Source of the DNA: Lumbricus rubellus
Taxonomy: Eukaryota; Annelida; Clitellata; Crassiclitellata; Lumbricidae
Direction of reading: 5' to 3'
Assembly (NCBI GenBank): GCA_945859605.1
Contig: OX243824.1
Location: 20,490,467 to 20,554,466 of the forward strand
Length of the DNA: 64,000 bases
The position numbers and the translations under genes were made by a program. A model generated the notes under the pieces. The model had not been told where the DNA came from. It was given only the letters and a program-made list of their open reading frames with translations, and did no database searches. Below are positions 1 through 12,654 of this stretch, one piece after another. Numbering within the stretch: the stretch's first letter is position 1; each line of letters opens with the position of its first letter.

Positions 1-2900
1 TGTATACGTATACGTATTGTATGCGTGCGTTGTAGGCTATACGTTTATTCGGATGCTGTGTTTTCTGAGGACTCTAGGAGTCATTTAGTTCAGTGCAATG
101 CGTAATGGGTTCTGCAGTCGTCAAGGAATTTCTGTATACATGTAGTTGATAAAACTGGTCGAAATCGATGTGTGACTTATAAGGACCTATACAGTGTAGA
201 CTGTAGAGTAGAAGAAGTCGATTCGCGGATACACTTAATTAGAGAACGGTTGATATTGAAATCGATGTTTTCACGAGTCCTGCAGACTTGCCTTGTAGGT
301 TAATAAGTGTATGCTGTTCAGACATTATGACGACATGCAGGCGGGACGACCGAACGATAGACAGAAAAGCAAACCAAGCAGATACATTGTATAGGGGGCT
401 AGGTATGGACCCAAAACAATCAGTAACACTATGGAGTCTGTGGTTTGCACGAGAGGACAAAGGCTTAAAGTGTGACCGGACAGTCATGGACGGCATTTAT
501 TTTCAAATGTAGACGCATGCAGTCCTGCCACATATTAGGCTAGCAGTGTCCGGAAAGGTAAGGGAATCCTGGCACTTTTTTATCTTTAAGCACAGCATAA
601 GTAATATAGGCTAGGACATACAGAAAGACAGCCAAAAAACGCAGAGAGAAAGACTGCAAAAGATTATCAGATAGATCTATAGCATGATGATTATAAGTCT
701 TCATTGTATCTCGTACCATTCGATACAAAATAATAATTATTGTGAAACAATGTTCTAATACTTAATTAGGTGCATGGCTCGTGCATCAACTGGAATTGGT
801 CACTATCAGTGATGGCATTCTGAAGGCGTCGTGTATGGTAATGGTAACAACAATAAGACTAGTGAATTTACGGCTAAGTGTAGTTTCGGATAAGGAATAG
901 AGGTAAGGTGCGTTAATGACAAAATTGTGGGTTGGTAATAGCTAGGCTACATGTAGTTTGATTGTATGAAGCTAGGGATTAAGAGGAGATGGGGAAGCCT
1001 GATGAAATATCTTATAAAATGGAGGACCATGTTGCAGGGAGAGCCATCATAGCAAAGCCACAGGTGATCTCATAATGTTCAGATGCCTGTAAATAAACGA
1101 GGATTTTGAAATTAACCTCGTTCAGAGAGGACGTGATAACGGCTGTTATAGCCTAAATACAGCTGGAACGATCGAACCTGGGGGGAAGAAAAAATGGTGT
1201 ACAAAATATTATGTGGGACATCTCACGCTGGCATCTACACACTTGCTTTTTCCTCTCCGTTTGCAATCATCAGAATCTAATATCTCTAAGGAGCAGCAGA
1301 CATTAATGTGATCGATGATTTATCGAAGTAACACGAACTAATGTCTTCTGTAAAGTTTTATGCCTCGAATAGCTTGCATTAAAATGGCCGTAAAATTTGA
1401 GAACTCTATGCAGGAATTTGTTCACCGATGTCTAGGCACGGCAGACACAACTGTGGCCTACTTGATCAACCTGACAAAAGACAAATACAAAAATTATACA
1501 TGTGCATGCCTGGTTGTTTGGCTACAAAGTAAGCAGCGATGCCCGACTTGGTATTTGTCCATTAGAACACGCAGTTCGATTCTAATACGGTATAGTGCTA
1601 AATACTAGTACCCGAACTTTTCCAACAGAGGATCCGATGCTCAAGGTTAAAACTCTGGCATTAGGCTCTAAATAAATTCTCGGATATTTCCTTGTTGCGT
1701 AGATGTGCGTAGCAGATATCTCAATGGACGACTGCAGCTGTCTATAGGGACCTTGAGCGACTGTTTAGCCCTATCGATCAATGTAATAGCTATAGTCAAG
1801 TAATTTAGGTCCAATAAAATGATGTAGAATAATGACCCTCATGTATATATAGAGATAACCCTATCGATTGATATAATAGTTGCTTAAAGTAATTTAGGCG
1901 CAGTAAAATGATATAATGACCCTCATGTAGAGACTTTTAAGCACCTACTAAAACGGTGTATCTGCATAACTAACCTAAATGGGTTCCACTTATACGGTAA
2001 ATAGATAAATTAATTATCAATTGTTGTAGGCTAGTTGCTATTGTTAGACTATATTATAGTGTAAGTTTTTCCAACAGAGGATTCGATGCACAAGGTTAAC
2101 GACCTTGTACGGTACATAGGTCCACGGGCATAGGGTATGTTCGGGAGTGAAAATCAATCAATAAGAATTTATATAGCCCCCTTCAAGATTCCTACTCAGC
2201 GGCACTTTCGACCCAGGTCAAGCGGAAAAGCAGTCTGCGACAGTTTGTGAAACTGAGAACAGCTTTTGGGAGGTGTCGTATAGTCAAGGAAAGCCCGTTC
2301 CAGGTTAATGGACCAAACACAACGAAGCCATCTCGCTCCATAATACTGCGTCGATAAACAAAATGCATAAACAGAACTCTGGCATTAGATCAAAATGCAT
2401 AAACAAAACTCTGGCATTAGAACGAAATGCATAAACAAAACTCTGGCATTAGTCTATGTTCCTCTGAGAAATTATTTTTAAATGAGCTGTGAGTCTATTA
2501 ATTTATAATGTCGCCTTTTAATCAGATCTGATAAAATTATAGAGAGACCAACATCGTCGCAAAAACAAATGCACATGGTTGGTGATTGCTTTCAAACTAC
2601 AGGTACCGTCACTTGACCGTCTACCTGTCCGTCTTGTTGTTTGTGTGCGTACGTCTGGTAGGCGCTAGGTGTCGCTTTGAGTTCGCTAAACGGTTGATCG
2701 TGGCTGTTAGTGAAGTGGAATCTATTAGAGCGACGGATGGAAGAGATATTGGTCGAGGGTGGAAAGTGGATCGTATGTCGAACGATGAACTGAAACCCAA
2801 TCCACTGAATTATTTATTTTAATTTCCAGGATCAATTCCGCATCCTGCTGTTACCGCAGAACCCCCCTTCCCCGCTCGGCTGCCCTGAAAATCATAGACA
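1..2900. other. Intergenic DNA with local duplications
   Basis: No gene is supported here. Open frames are short, lack family resemblance and are not bounded by plausible splice sites. The stretch is AT-rich and carries imperfect direct duplications: a block near 1617-1650 (core CCAACAGAGGATCCGATG) recurs at 2067-2100, and a block near 1770-1850 (core CCCTATCGATC, ending AATGACCCTCATGTA) recurs at 1858-1935. Confidence 0.6.
2363..2455. repeat. Three-copy minisatellite
   Basis: A unit of roughly 31-34 bp containing AAATGCATAAACA and CTCTGGCATTAG is repeated three times head to tail. The same CTCTGGCATTAG word also occurs alone near 1653. Confidence 0.8.
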
Positions 2901-2931
2901 GCACATTGACAGAGGCACATTTTTGTAAGTA

Positions 2932-3375
2932 CACTCACATGCATACATGCATACATGCATACATGTATTACATAGTTGCATGCATACATAGAAACATACG
3001 TATCTTACATAGTACATACATACATAGTATTACATACACACATGCATACATACATGCATAGTTTTGCATACATAAAAGCATTCATACATATTACAAACGT
3101 ATATACATAATACGCATATAGGTCTACATAATACATGCATACACACATACATAGGTACATACATAGACACATGCATACATGCAAGCAAACATACTTGTAT
3201 GTATATATATATATGTATATTACATAGACGCATACATACAAATACAATACGTAGGTCTACATGCAGAATTATTTGCACACATAATGTACATTGTACACTA
3301 CAGCCATTGATGCAAACACGACGTGTACCGGTACATGCATACCTACATGTATGTATACATATACAAATTAACAGA
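2932..3375. repeat. CATA-type microsatellite
   Basis: Degenerate tetranucleotide array of CATA/CATG/TACA words with TATATA stretches. Tyr/Met/Cys-rich open frames on the minus strand are translations of the repeat, not genes. Confidence 0.9.
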
Positions 3376-3556
3376 TAAGTACGTAGATAATCGGACACTT
3401 ACCTACACTACACAGATAGCCTAGGTCTATGGACAAACAGACGGACTCAGAATGGGATCAATGGTTCTCCTATATGGCACTGAAGCAGAAAGGCCGTTGA
3501 ACCTGTGCTCTAAAACCTCCAAACGACTTGCAATCGATCTCTTATGAGTGGGAAGG

Positions 3557-3828
3557 TGGAGGAGGAGGAGGAGGAGGAGGAGGAGGAGGAGGAGGAGGAG
3601 GAGGAGGAGGAGGAGGAGGAGGAGGAGGAGGAGGAGGAGGAGGAGGAGGAGGAGGAGGAGGAGGAGGAGGAGGAGGAGGAGGAGGAGGAGGAGGAGGAGG
3701 AGGAGGAGGAGGAGGAGGAGGAGGAGGAGGAGGAGGAGGAGGAGGAGGAGGAGGAGGAGGAGAATGAGGAGGAGAATGAGGAGGAGGAGAATGAGGAGGA
3801 GGAGGAGAATGAAGAGGAGGAGGTGGTA
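3557..3828. repeat. Long GGA triplet repeat
   Basis: A pure GGA array runs from about 3557 to 3762, about 68 triplets, then decays into GGAGGAGAATGA variants up to about 3828. One strand is entirely purine. The poly-Gly, poly-Glu and poly-Arg frames are artefacts of the array. Confidence 0.95.
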
Positions 3829-3922
3829 GAGAATTAAATGAAGGAAGAGGATAAAGGGACGCTCATGGAATAGGAGGAAAAGGATGATGAGGAGGACGGA
3901 AAAGACTATAGGAGGTTTTCAC

Positions 3923-4158
3923 CAGGGTTGGATTTAGGCATGTTCAACATGTTCGGCCGAACAGGGGCCCCCACACTTTAGGGGGCCCCCACAAATTGGA
4001 GGGAAAATTTTTAGGAGCAAATTTCGACCAAACGACTATTTTCGCGAAAAATTTCGCCAGATGACTATAAAAAAAGGAAGAATATCCGCACAAATTTCCC
4101 GAACAGGGCCCCCGAAAATTTCCCGAACAGGGCCCCCAAATTGCTTAATCCAGCCCTG
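3923..4158. mobile_element. hAT-type MITE with CAGGG termini
   Basis: The left end reads CAGGGTTGGATTTAGGC and the right end AATCCAGCCCTG, so the reverse complement (CAGGGCTGGATT) matches the left. The element is flanked by GTTTTCAC and GTTATCAC, an 8-bp target duplication with one mismatch. CAGGG-type termini with an 8-bp duplication are typical of hAT elements. The interior has several GGGCCCCC runs and no coding capacity. Confidence 0.75.
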
Positions 4159-5270
4159 GTTATCACTATAAACTTAGACCTCTATTCGTTTAATTGGTAA
4201 GAAAAACTTACGGACACCCCGCTATCAGATACAAAAAGCGCTTAATCAAATCGAGTATTATACCTATAGGAGTGGCAGTGGCTTTACCCGTGCACGTAGG
4301 CCGATATTCAATTTATCTTATTCTTGTATATTTATAGAGTGAGTGTAGACAATTATTACAGAATTTGCAAAAATTATGATTCTATATAATTATGTTTATA
4401 TCGTATCGTATCGTATTTGAAAATTTATACAGCGCCTAATTGCAGCATAGACTAATCACAGCGTCCACAGTCAATGGAGAAAGAAAAATAAGTGGCCTTC
4501 AACATCCAGTCTCGTTTTTTTATCTTTACCACACAACGTCTGATAAATCGTCAGTGTTGCTTTCGTCGGCAGTTGGACTTGCAATGGTTGCACGTTCTCT
4601 TTAATTAGAAACACGTTCGCTGTCTCCTAGTTGATTGCGTGGACCAGGGGCCAAAGGGGGCCGTTGGGCTGATCAGGTGACCGTCTGATTCACTTCAATC
4701 CCAGTCATAATTATATAGGCCTAGAGTGAAGATGGCCTGATTCTTATCTTGAGGTCTATCGCCTTTCATAATTATGAGCCTATGCGTGTATATTGCAGAA
4801 AATTATCAGATCACTCAAGTAGGACTAATAAGACCCGAGTACGATGCGATCCACTTGTGGACATAATAGATAAATGCAGCACTTGGCCGATTTCATAGAG
4901 AAAATACATGAACTGATACACGGTGTTCACAAATAAATGGATCCATTAAACTTAGAACAATGATGTTTAGAAAGTATTCAAGCTATCACCAGCAGCAACA
5001 GCAGCAGAAGCACAGTGTGAGTATGTGAGAGCAGCGACAGGGTGATCATGCATAAGTTAGTTTACAGAAGTTCAATGCAAATATTATTTGGCAAACCTCT
5101 TTTCCCCGAATAAATATACCGTGTGCTGTCAGAAGCAGGCATGCCTTTTCCTCCGATAGTCCTACCGTGCCTCATTGCTCTCGTGTTAAGGTCAATTGTT
5201 ATTAGTTCCCCATAATGTTAGGTTCATACTTCTTGTTGGATGTATACGCAAACAATTCCCGTTTGAATAG
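4159..5270. other. Intergenic, no supported feature
   Basis: AT-rich sequence without a convincing gene, RNA or repeat terminus. A few short CAG/AGC runs near 4990-5010 are the only local pattern seen. Confidence 0.5.
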
Positions 5271-5278
5271 CAGTGAGC

Positions 5279-5472
5279 CAGGGCTGTTTTAAAGAATTTT
5301 AGCACTGCACAACCCCCATCTTTTCCTTCCCATCTTCCACGGTAAATTACTTCCAATCGGAGGACAATGACCATTTTTGGCTAGTTTTAACTGTACAGAA
5401 GTGCTTTTACAACTGCACAAATCCATTTAGAACTGCACATTTTGTGTACATCTGCACGTTAAAAAAGCCCTG
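5279..5472 (-). mobile_element. hAT-type MITE with perfect 8-bp duplication
   Basis: A 194-bp element begins CAGGGCTG and ends AGCCCTG. It is bounded on both sides by the identical octamer CAGTGAGC (5271-5278 and 5473-5480), the insertion signature of hAT transposons. Its interior, with repeated ACTGCAC words and a CCAATCGGAGGACAATGACC core, recurs in inverse orientation at about 22063-22254. It has no coding capacity. The minus label is relative to the copy at 22063. Confidence 0.85.
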
Positions 5473-5866
5473 CAGTGAGCGAATAGCAAGAGGAATATTG
5501 TTCCATGTTAAGCAGACAGCTACTAAGCTAAGAATCCAAGACTCAATTTTTGGAAACTGTCGGTACTTTTGTATTACATTTTGGACATAATGAGCCAGCT
5601 TATGTAGGCCTGCGATAACAAATAAAAGCACAGATATAAGATTATATAGTACAGACTGTTACTCAGCGTACATAGGCTCTATTCAAATTGCAAGAGATTA
5701 GACCTATACATAAGCCACTTATATCTATAGGCGTTTAATAACGCAGTTGCGGCAGATAATCCAGTGGAGTTGTACCATAAAAATGAAACTTTTACGATAG
5801 CTTAAGTCTGACCCAGCAGAAGTGCGGTTATTTTTCCAAAGTCTCTTCAAGGAATCCAACTCAAAC

Positions 5867-7950
5867 ATGGAGACACTTCCGCTAACCACAACTGATCTGA
5901 AAAAACGGAACAATCACGTCTCGTCGTTTGTTAAAGGAGGATTGGGATTACTGGTCACCGCCAACGTCGACCTCATTGTCGCCTTCACGACCGTCTACTG
6001 GGCCACCTGGTCTCGATCCGATACGCATGAGTACGGAGGACACGGTCTATGGATGATCTGGCACTGTTCCATGAAAACGCCCTCAGCAGCAGACGATGCA
6101 GAACTGGGATCCGTGGCTGACGTTTCTAAGGGTCGCCCCAATACTCCGCTATTCTTCCCCTATAAGTATAGCGATGCGGAGTGCGTTGAGAAAATGGCAG
6201 ATCTCAGCTTCCCAGGTTGGTTTGGTTTCTTATAGCCGAGATAGCAAAGGATAGTAAAAACACTAAATACGTCGCTCTTCTAAACATTCATTTCTTTGTT
6301 CCTCTAACCCTTGAGACCTTAGGTCCAATTTGCTCTGATGGCCTAAGCTTTTGTCAGATTTAGGCCGAATGCTTACTGTTTCATCTGGTGAACTGAGAGA
6401 GACCTGTTTTCTGTTACAGCGACTCTCTGTAACTGTTCAACGCTTCAATTCGGTGACCTTTCGAGGCACTTTAGCTGAGCCGAAATCAGAGGAGATAAAA
6501 ATATTATAACAATAGCTATTGCTTCAATAGTTTAGTGTACTTCCTGTTGCTGTTGTTTGTTGGAAATATTGAAAGGAGATAATTATTTTTAAAAAAAATA
6601 GTAATAATAGTAATAGTAAGGTACTTCATTACCTCAGGGAATGAAGTACCTCAGGGCAAAAAAGTAATAATATTAATAGTAATAATATTAATAGTAATAA
6701 TATGAATAATATTAAACATAAACTCCATTGGTGCAATTATATCTGATAGAAATGTCATGCTGTTGTTGTAGGTTGGTACGTTGTAACTCAGGTCTTAACG
6801 ACCCTATCATTGGCTGGTCTCCTATCGTCCGTTCTGCTTCTCCTACTTTACATTTTCCTCCACAGATGCTATCGCCGACGAACGATCATGTCAGCCATCA
6901 TTGGACTTGGATATCTTTCCGGTAACCAATCACATATTCCATCATTTAAACATTCAGCAGACAGTAAATAAGTAATTATAGACTTATACTACGCAATACT
7001 ATGCATGTTTGATTGTTTGTATATTGATGCAAATAATATATATTTGGCCTATACACAAAATGAATAGTACCAAAGATACAAGCATGTTAAGTAAGTCGTA
7101 CATAAAATACGTACATATGAGTAGCCCACATATAGACCCTAAGTATACCGGCATGTAAAGTTTGTAAACCTGTAGGCCTATATAAGACTATCTCTTACAA
7201 ATGCTAATGCATCCCAACCCCTCAAAACATATAAATAATCCATCTTGTGCGAAGTTCAGCTTCTTCTCTGAGACAAAAAGCTCTATTTGCATGCATGCTG
7301 ACGCAACTAAGGGAGATATTTTGATATCTAGCGATTTCTGTGCTTCGTTTGGACCTAAGGTTAAAGAGAAAAGGCTATTTAGCATTTAGTTGGCCATTCC
7401 TTTGTTTTACTCGTGTCCTTTGTTTGCTTATCTTTCGCCATGTTGCTCGCTCTACAATTCTGGCCTGCGGTCTCTCTTCTTCCTTCTTTCTTCTCCAGCC
7501 CTGCTTCTTTTTGCGGGGGTGGCCCACTGCATGGGAAGTTGGGAACTCTTCTGAGCAGTTTACTAGAGCCGCTTTATAGCCTAAATTCTTAAATAATAGG
7601 CCAACAAAAAGGCTACAATACAATATAATGTATTGTTTTCATTGTTCTGAATGCTAGGGCTGTCTCTGGTCGTGGCCCTGTTCGTATTCGGCTTCAAAGT
7701 GGCCGAGGAGATATCGGATAAGGCGGCCACAGAATGGTTCCTGTCCTGGTCCTTCTCGTTGGCCTGCACTGCCTTTGTCCTCAGCCAGATTGCGGCCTCT
7801 ATTCTTCTGACGGAAAACAAAAGACTGTTCCTTGAGGAAATGGAAAGGTCAACGGACGATGACGAAGGACGAACGACTAATACATCAGTCACGCATCAAA
7901 CGATATTTGTACAACCAGTTGAGGTTAAGATTATCAACAATAAACTGTAA
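5867..7950 (+). CDS. Claudin/PMP22-like four-membrane-span protein
   Basis: Three exons join in phase: 5867-6215, 6772-6921 and 7658-7950, giving 264 codons (263 aa plus stop), with GT-AG introns. The predicted protein has four hydrophobic segments (about residues 24-43, 119-146, 157-181 and 193-217). The first extracellular loop carries the claudin-family pattern of W45/W48, then G60-L61-W62, C67 and C106. The cytoplasmic tail is acidic, then polar, and ends NNKL, without the YV PDZ ligand of vertebrate claudins. Family knowledge: such proteins act in cell-cell junctions or as membrane-organising or channel accessory subunits. The loop between G-L-W and the second cysteine is long, so a PMP22/claudin-domain relative rather than a true claudin is possible. 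The ATG chosen is the first in the open frame; an in-frame GTG lies 45 bp upstream. Confidence 0.8.
7371..7600 (+). repeat. Possible degraded LINE tail in claudin-like intron 2
   Basis: The segment ends with a string resembling the local LINE tail (CTTCTGAGCAGTTTACTAGAGCCGCTTTATA, shown here only by its order of words: TCTGAG-AGTTT-GAG-CGCTTTATA). The similarity is weak and the upstream frame does not clearly match reverse transcriptase. Confidence 0.3.
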
Positions 7951-9060
7951 TTAAATTTTAAAAACCGCTATGAACATTAATTTTGTCCATGCACACTGCG
8001 TACAATGATCTTTGGATATCGTTAGATATTCGCAGCCAATATTTTCATGGGCATTTTCAGAGGGACCTGTGTGTCTTCTACACAGGCCCCATTTTTCATT
8101 CGTAACTCATTTCAATTATTTCTTTAGCGCCTCTTTGAGAAACCTGTTCAGAATCGCTCCAAACCCGGTGAGACAACAAGTCAATAGGCCTAAGTCGTAG
8201 CGTAAGGCAGTGTGAGAATTGTGAGAAAATAACTGGGAGGGTTGGACTATGTATGATCCACTTCTAATTGGGGTGTGAAAACAGACTTTACCATGGGGCT
8301 CTAAGAAAGACTGGGAGTTGAAACCCCTGGCAATTCTCACCATGGCCTAAGGAGTGGATGAATCACTGGACTTGAGCTCCATTTGGACATGGCTGAATAT
8401 TGTATTCAGACATTTTTACTATGAACTTGCATTTGAATTTTGGAATGAACTAAACCCCAGTGCTTATAGATTACAAGCTTTCATGGATTGTGATATTGTA
8501 GGGTGTAGGGCCGGCTATATAGGAAATGTTTCTGTAAACGCACAAACGGCTATTTTACGTTAGTTAGGCTACAAATAATATGTCCGATACGTCGAAATTT
8601 CCAGCCATAATAGAATTAAGTGAAATTCTATTCTGAGCTGCATACAGGTTCATATGTTTACCGTCGGACACACGACGTAGTATAGGCCTATGTCCTACTA
8701 ATAATTGTCCTATGCGCGCCAAGCACTAAGGCTAACGAGATATCGTTGTGTGGATTGGTCTGCCGGTTGAAGCACACTGCGCTGGGAGTGGGTTTAGGGT
8801 AATGGTAAACACTCTGGCACGAAGAGCAGCTATATAGCGGATGCGGTATCGCTTCCAGCTACCATTCCAAAAGGTCCACTCAACCTTCCAATCGGCAGAT
8901 ATGGTGTTGGCAAACTGAGCGGTATAGGACCTGATGGACGCCCTGTTGGTTGCCAGCCAGTTAAATTCGACTCCTGTAATAACTTGTGATCATCCGTCAT
9001 AATTTAATAGTATGAATATTATTGTCATCATTCTGCGTTGTGTCCGTTTGAAATTAAACG
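7951..9060. other. Intergenic, 3' of claudin-like gene
   Basis: Contains the presumed 3' UTR of the claudin-like gene, although no canonical AATAAA is seen close to the stop. No further gene is supported. Confidence 0.45.
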
Positions 9061-9063
9061 AAG

Positions 9064-9097
9064 ATCATCATCGTCGTCATCATCATCATCATCGTCG

Positions 9098-9132
<35 letters not shown>

Positions 9133-9156
9133 GTCGTCGTCGTCGTCATCGACATC

Positions 9157-9208
<52 letters not shown>

Positions 9209-9326
9209 CCACCATCATCATAATCAACACCATCATCATCATCATCATCATCATCATCGTCATCACCACCATCATCATCATCACCACCACCATCATCATC
9301 ACCATCACCACCATCATCATCATCAC
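9064..9326. repeat. CAT/ATC microsatellite
   Basis: About 260 bp of (CAT)n interrupted by CGT and CAC variants. Poly-His, poly-Ser and poly-Met frames here are artefacts. Confidence 0.95.
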
Positions 9327-11150
9327 ATTATTCTGTTTACGAAGTACCGTAGGCTTGTATTGATCTATTTTGTTTGTGCATTAGCATAATTATTTCTTGC
9401 CGTAGGGGCCTATGTCAATACAAACTTTCTTTGGAACTTGAAAACGCTGTATTAATATAAGCTTACCGTATTAACAGTGACGTGTGTGATTGTGTATTAA
9501 TTCTTTTATGCCGTATTCGCCAAGTGTGATCGCCATAAGTAAATCCTTTACTATAAACCAATCTACATGTACCGTCAGATCATTCAGACCACGCGTAAGA
9601 ATGAATCACTGATCCGAATGATACCCTACTACAGATCTCCACCTTTTTGCCAAATACTAACGAAGGGTATACGTCATGGTTATCTATAGGCTAGAATCGC
9701 TAGATGGATGAATTACGTACTCTAAAGCCTCCGACACGGTCGTGCACCAATCATTGATAGGCCTACTCAAAATAGACTCTCTTGACCTCCCAGATCAATA
9801 TGCAATAATTGTTTGGTAAATTATTTTTAAAATACAGTCCATACATCACCAGGTACTTAAGTCTGGCATCAGGGACCTAATCAATCAATGCTAGTACCAT
9901 CATGTATTGACGTCGGTGTTTCATATCTCCATACGCTGTATATAAGACCTCAACAGTATGGTCAAGTATGCGAACGAGTGCTATATCCGCTTGTTGGCTC
10001 CACCCATGCATCTATAGCACTACAACTGAGACAGCATTAACCGATAATATGAGCCTGTGTATACCTGTGCGAATGGGAAAAACTTTTTGTGAGCCCTTCA
10101 AAGACACGATTGAGATTTGATATATAGTGTATACGGTATATAGTTTTATGTAGTGTCGGATAAGTAGGTACAGAAGTATGTTCCTTATATCAGCTGCTAA
10201 TCATACTCTGATTTACATGCATATAAGACACGACAAGCAAACGAAACCAATAGAAGGACATACAAAAAATATATCTGTCAAACAACAACGTCGCTCATCC
10301 CATAGCATACAGTGTAGGATAGGCCTATTAATTCTCGCGTGTGATGTTGACGTCACTATATATACATGTATAACAGACAAATTATTTTAAGTATCATAAC
10401 AACAGTTGAATCGCTATTTTTGAGTTTACAGGCCTATTATAGGCCTATATTATAGGCTTATTATTGCATCTTTTATATCAACTCTGGTACATTATGGTCT
10501 TCATTTGTCTAAGTGCAAACGCACTTTGACCAAATAATGTCGCACAAGGTCGACATTTGAAATACTTAATAAAAAATTATGATTTGACTGACAACTTAAA
10601 TTTAGAAGTGCGTCGGCCTTATGTAGACTACCTTGATTATACAGATAGGTCTGATGCCTATTATAGTAGGTGGTTTTCTTTTAGTCTACAATGAATATTA
10701 TCTATAGAAACTTTGTACTTTGAAGACCATCATGTGTTAGATTAATTATTAGGCCATCGAACAGCGCATGACAGGCAGATCAGCTGGACACAACAGCTGA
10801 TCCTATAGGGCCCATGCATGTGGTCCTATCGACTTATCTGAATATATAAAACGACAGATCAAAACAGTTTGGTTTCCTGTCGCCTGGCACTAGCAATGTA
10901 CAAGCACTCGTCCTTGGTTTTGAATAAAGAGAAAACCGGCAACTACTGCGAGCTGCTATGCGACTTGACTCACACAATCAATGACAATCATGTATCCTAG
11001 TTAGCCTGTTATAACCGAAGGTCCATAGACCAGGGTGAGAATTGTCGTTCCCGGGGGGACCCCTGGTAACAGAACTAGGCCTACGATCGCCTCCGAACTA
11101 CTCTTTTGGACAACCTTTCTGACTAGACACAGCGTTCGTGAATATGCTAT
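9327..11150. other. Intergenic, no supported gene
   Basis: AT-rich DNA with frequent TAGGCCTA-like words, including an imperfect palindromic cluster at about 10430-10460. No open frame has family resemblance or splice structure. Confidence 0.5.
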
Positions 11151-11153
11151 AGC

Positions 11154-11390
11154 AGTATAGCGCCCCTTCAAGATCTCTACTCAGAGGCCTCCCCACTCCG
11201 ACTACTGCGCGGACACTGTGCATCGGAGTTTCACGCCGATACGCATGAGCAATTGTGAGTGAAGGACTTGCTCAAGGTCCCTATATACGCGACGGCTTGA
11301 GGTAGGCCTAAATTCTATCCTGGAACCCTTCGGCTCCATGGCAGCGAACCCACCACTACACCACCGAGCCTCTACAACACCGCCCCTCTA
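11154..11390 (-). mobile_element. tRNA-derived SINE, family A (reverse)
   Basis: Reads from its 3' tail (GCGCCCCTTCAAGAT, TCTACTCAGAGG) to its tRNA-like head (CACCACTACACCACCGAGCC) on the + strand, so it is inserted in reverse. The internal diagnostic block includes CGGAGTTTCACGC and CTTGCTCAAGG. Confidence 0.75.
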
Positions 11391-11819
11391 TAATTATAGG
11401 CTAGCCTTTCATTTATCAATTTCGTCATAGAGTGAAACAATCAATTCTTACTTTAACTTCCATTTTCTGTCAAATCCGTGACATTGATTTCCATGTTGGT
11501 CGATCTGTATTCGGTTGCATGGTTAGGCTATACCATGGTTTGGCTAATCAGCAAAATTGCAATTGTTCTTAAAATCCGTCCGTTTGATTTCGAATTATTT
11601 TCTGCTTTGTTCTGAGCGATAACGCCGATAACGACTTTCGATGATAATCTTATTCGATAATTAATTGATCGATTTAAGTCATTGAAAAAACTCTTAATTA
11701 TAGTTCGTAGAATATCGAGTTTTACTTCTTCTAATCGACAATTTCGAAATCAACTTGAAACTTGAAAACCAACTCGTTTCCAATACAAGATTCGAAACAG
11801 TCTGTGTGGGGGCTACAAA

Positions 11820-12215
11820 TATAACGTCATCAAGTAAACAGTCACAAGATGACGTCACACAATTATGAGTCATTATGTGCAAGCATCAATAAGATTATAA
11901 GAGCATTAAGAGATCGAGACTAAAGAATAAACAGTCACAAGATGACGTCATGCATATCATAATTATGAGTCTACGTCATCAGTAAGCCTATAGGGCTTAA
12001 AGTAATTTAGGTCCATATTAACGTTCATGGTAGCATAGACATTAGACATTTTCGTCTAGCCTAGGCCTACTAGTATTTCAGCGACCAAAATAAGCGTGTT
12101 TTCATATCGCGAATCAAATCACCATGTATGAGTGTAGACCTATAGCCTATAGGCTTAGGCCTACTAGCCTATGTGCAAGCATCAATAAGAGCATTAAGAG
12201 ATCGAGATTCAAGCT
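11820..12215. repeat. Interspersed local duplications
   Basis: AAACAGTCACAAGATGACGT occurs near 11834 and again near 11931. GTGCAAGCATCAATAAGA occurs near 11877 and near 12172. These are partial duplications of a block containing AGAGCATTAAGAGATCGAGA. Confidence 0.7.
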
Positions 12216-12244
12216 CCTCTAGGTCTAAAAGTAAAAGTAAAAAT

Positions 12245-12490
12245 AAATCTTTTCTTTAATGAAGCGCCTGCCAGACGCACTGTGCTTTAGCCTAGGCCTA
12301 CATTTACAAGTTATGCAGTAATCTTAATTAAACTTAACTACTAACTGAACAGACAGCTTTGCAATTACACGTACGGCCCTAAGTATAGGCCTAGCCTACA
12401 AAGCATATCCGACCAACGAGGGCTCGAACTATAGCCTAACTACCTCTCGCACTCTACGCCACCGTTGCGCAACCGGCGCGGTTCCCAAGC
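12245..12490 (-). mobile_element. tRNA-derived SINE, family B (reverse)
   Basis: The reverse complement matches the copy at 13821-14050. Both share the 3' word GCAGTGCGTCTTGCAGGCG (here GAAGCGCCTGCCAGACGCAC on the + strand), the AACTTAACTACTAACTGA block, and a tRNA-like head with CTCTCGCACTC and a box-B-like GAGGGCTCGAAC. Confidence 0.7.
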
Positions 12491-12654
12491 TAGCTTTTTC
12501 CGTTTAAAAGCAAAGGTCACACTCGCTGTTGTGTATTATAGGCCTAACAAAATTCTCAAACTGTTTAAGACGCATTTGTTCGGGGCTTAAATCTTGAGGT
12601 AGGCTAAATAGCCTAAAAGACGCAATATTATGCATGTAGGCTATGAGCAATGTT

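Noticed and set aside
288..512. Short frames on both strands near the window start
   Set aside because: Under 90 codons, mutually overlapping, no motif and no splice context.
3528..3837. Poly-Gly, poly-Glu and poly-Arg open frames
   Set aside because: They are the three frames of a GGA microsatellite with no flanking coding signal.
8761..8965. Possible SINE (GGTAATGGTAAACACTCTGG)
   Set aside because: Box A resembles family B but no box B or shared tail is visible; left uncalled.
9012..9389. 125-residue His-rich frame and its antisense Met-rich frame
   Set aside because: Translation of the CAT microsatellite.
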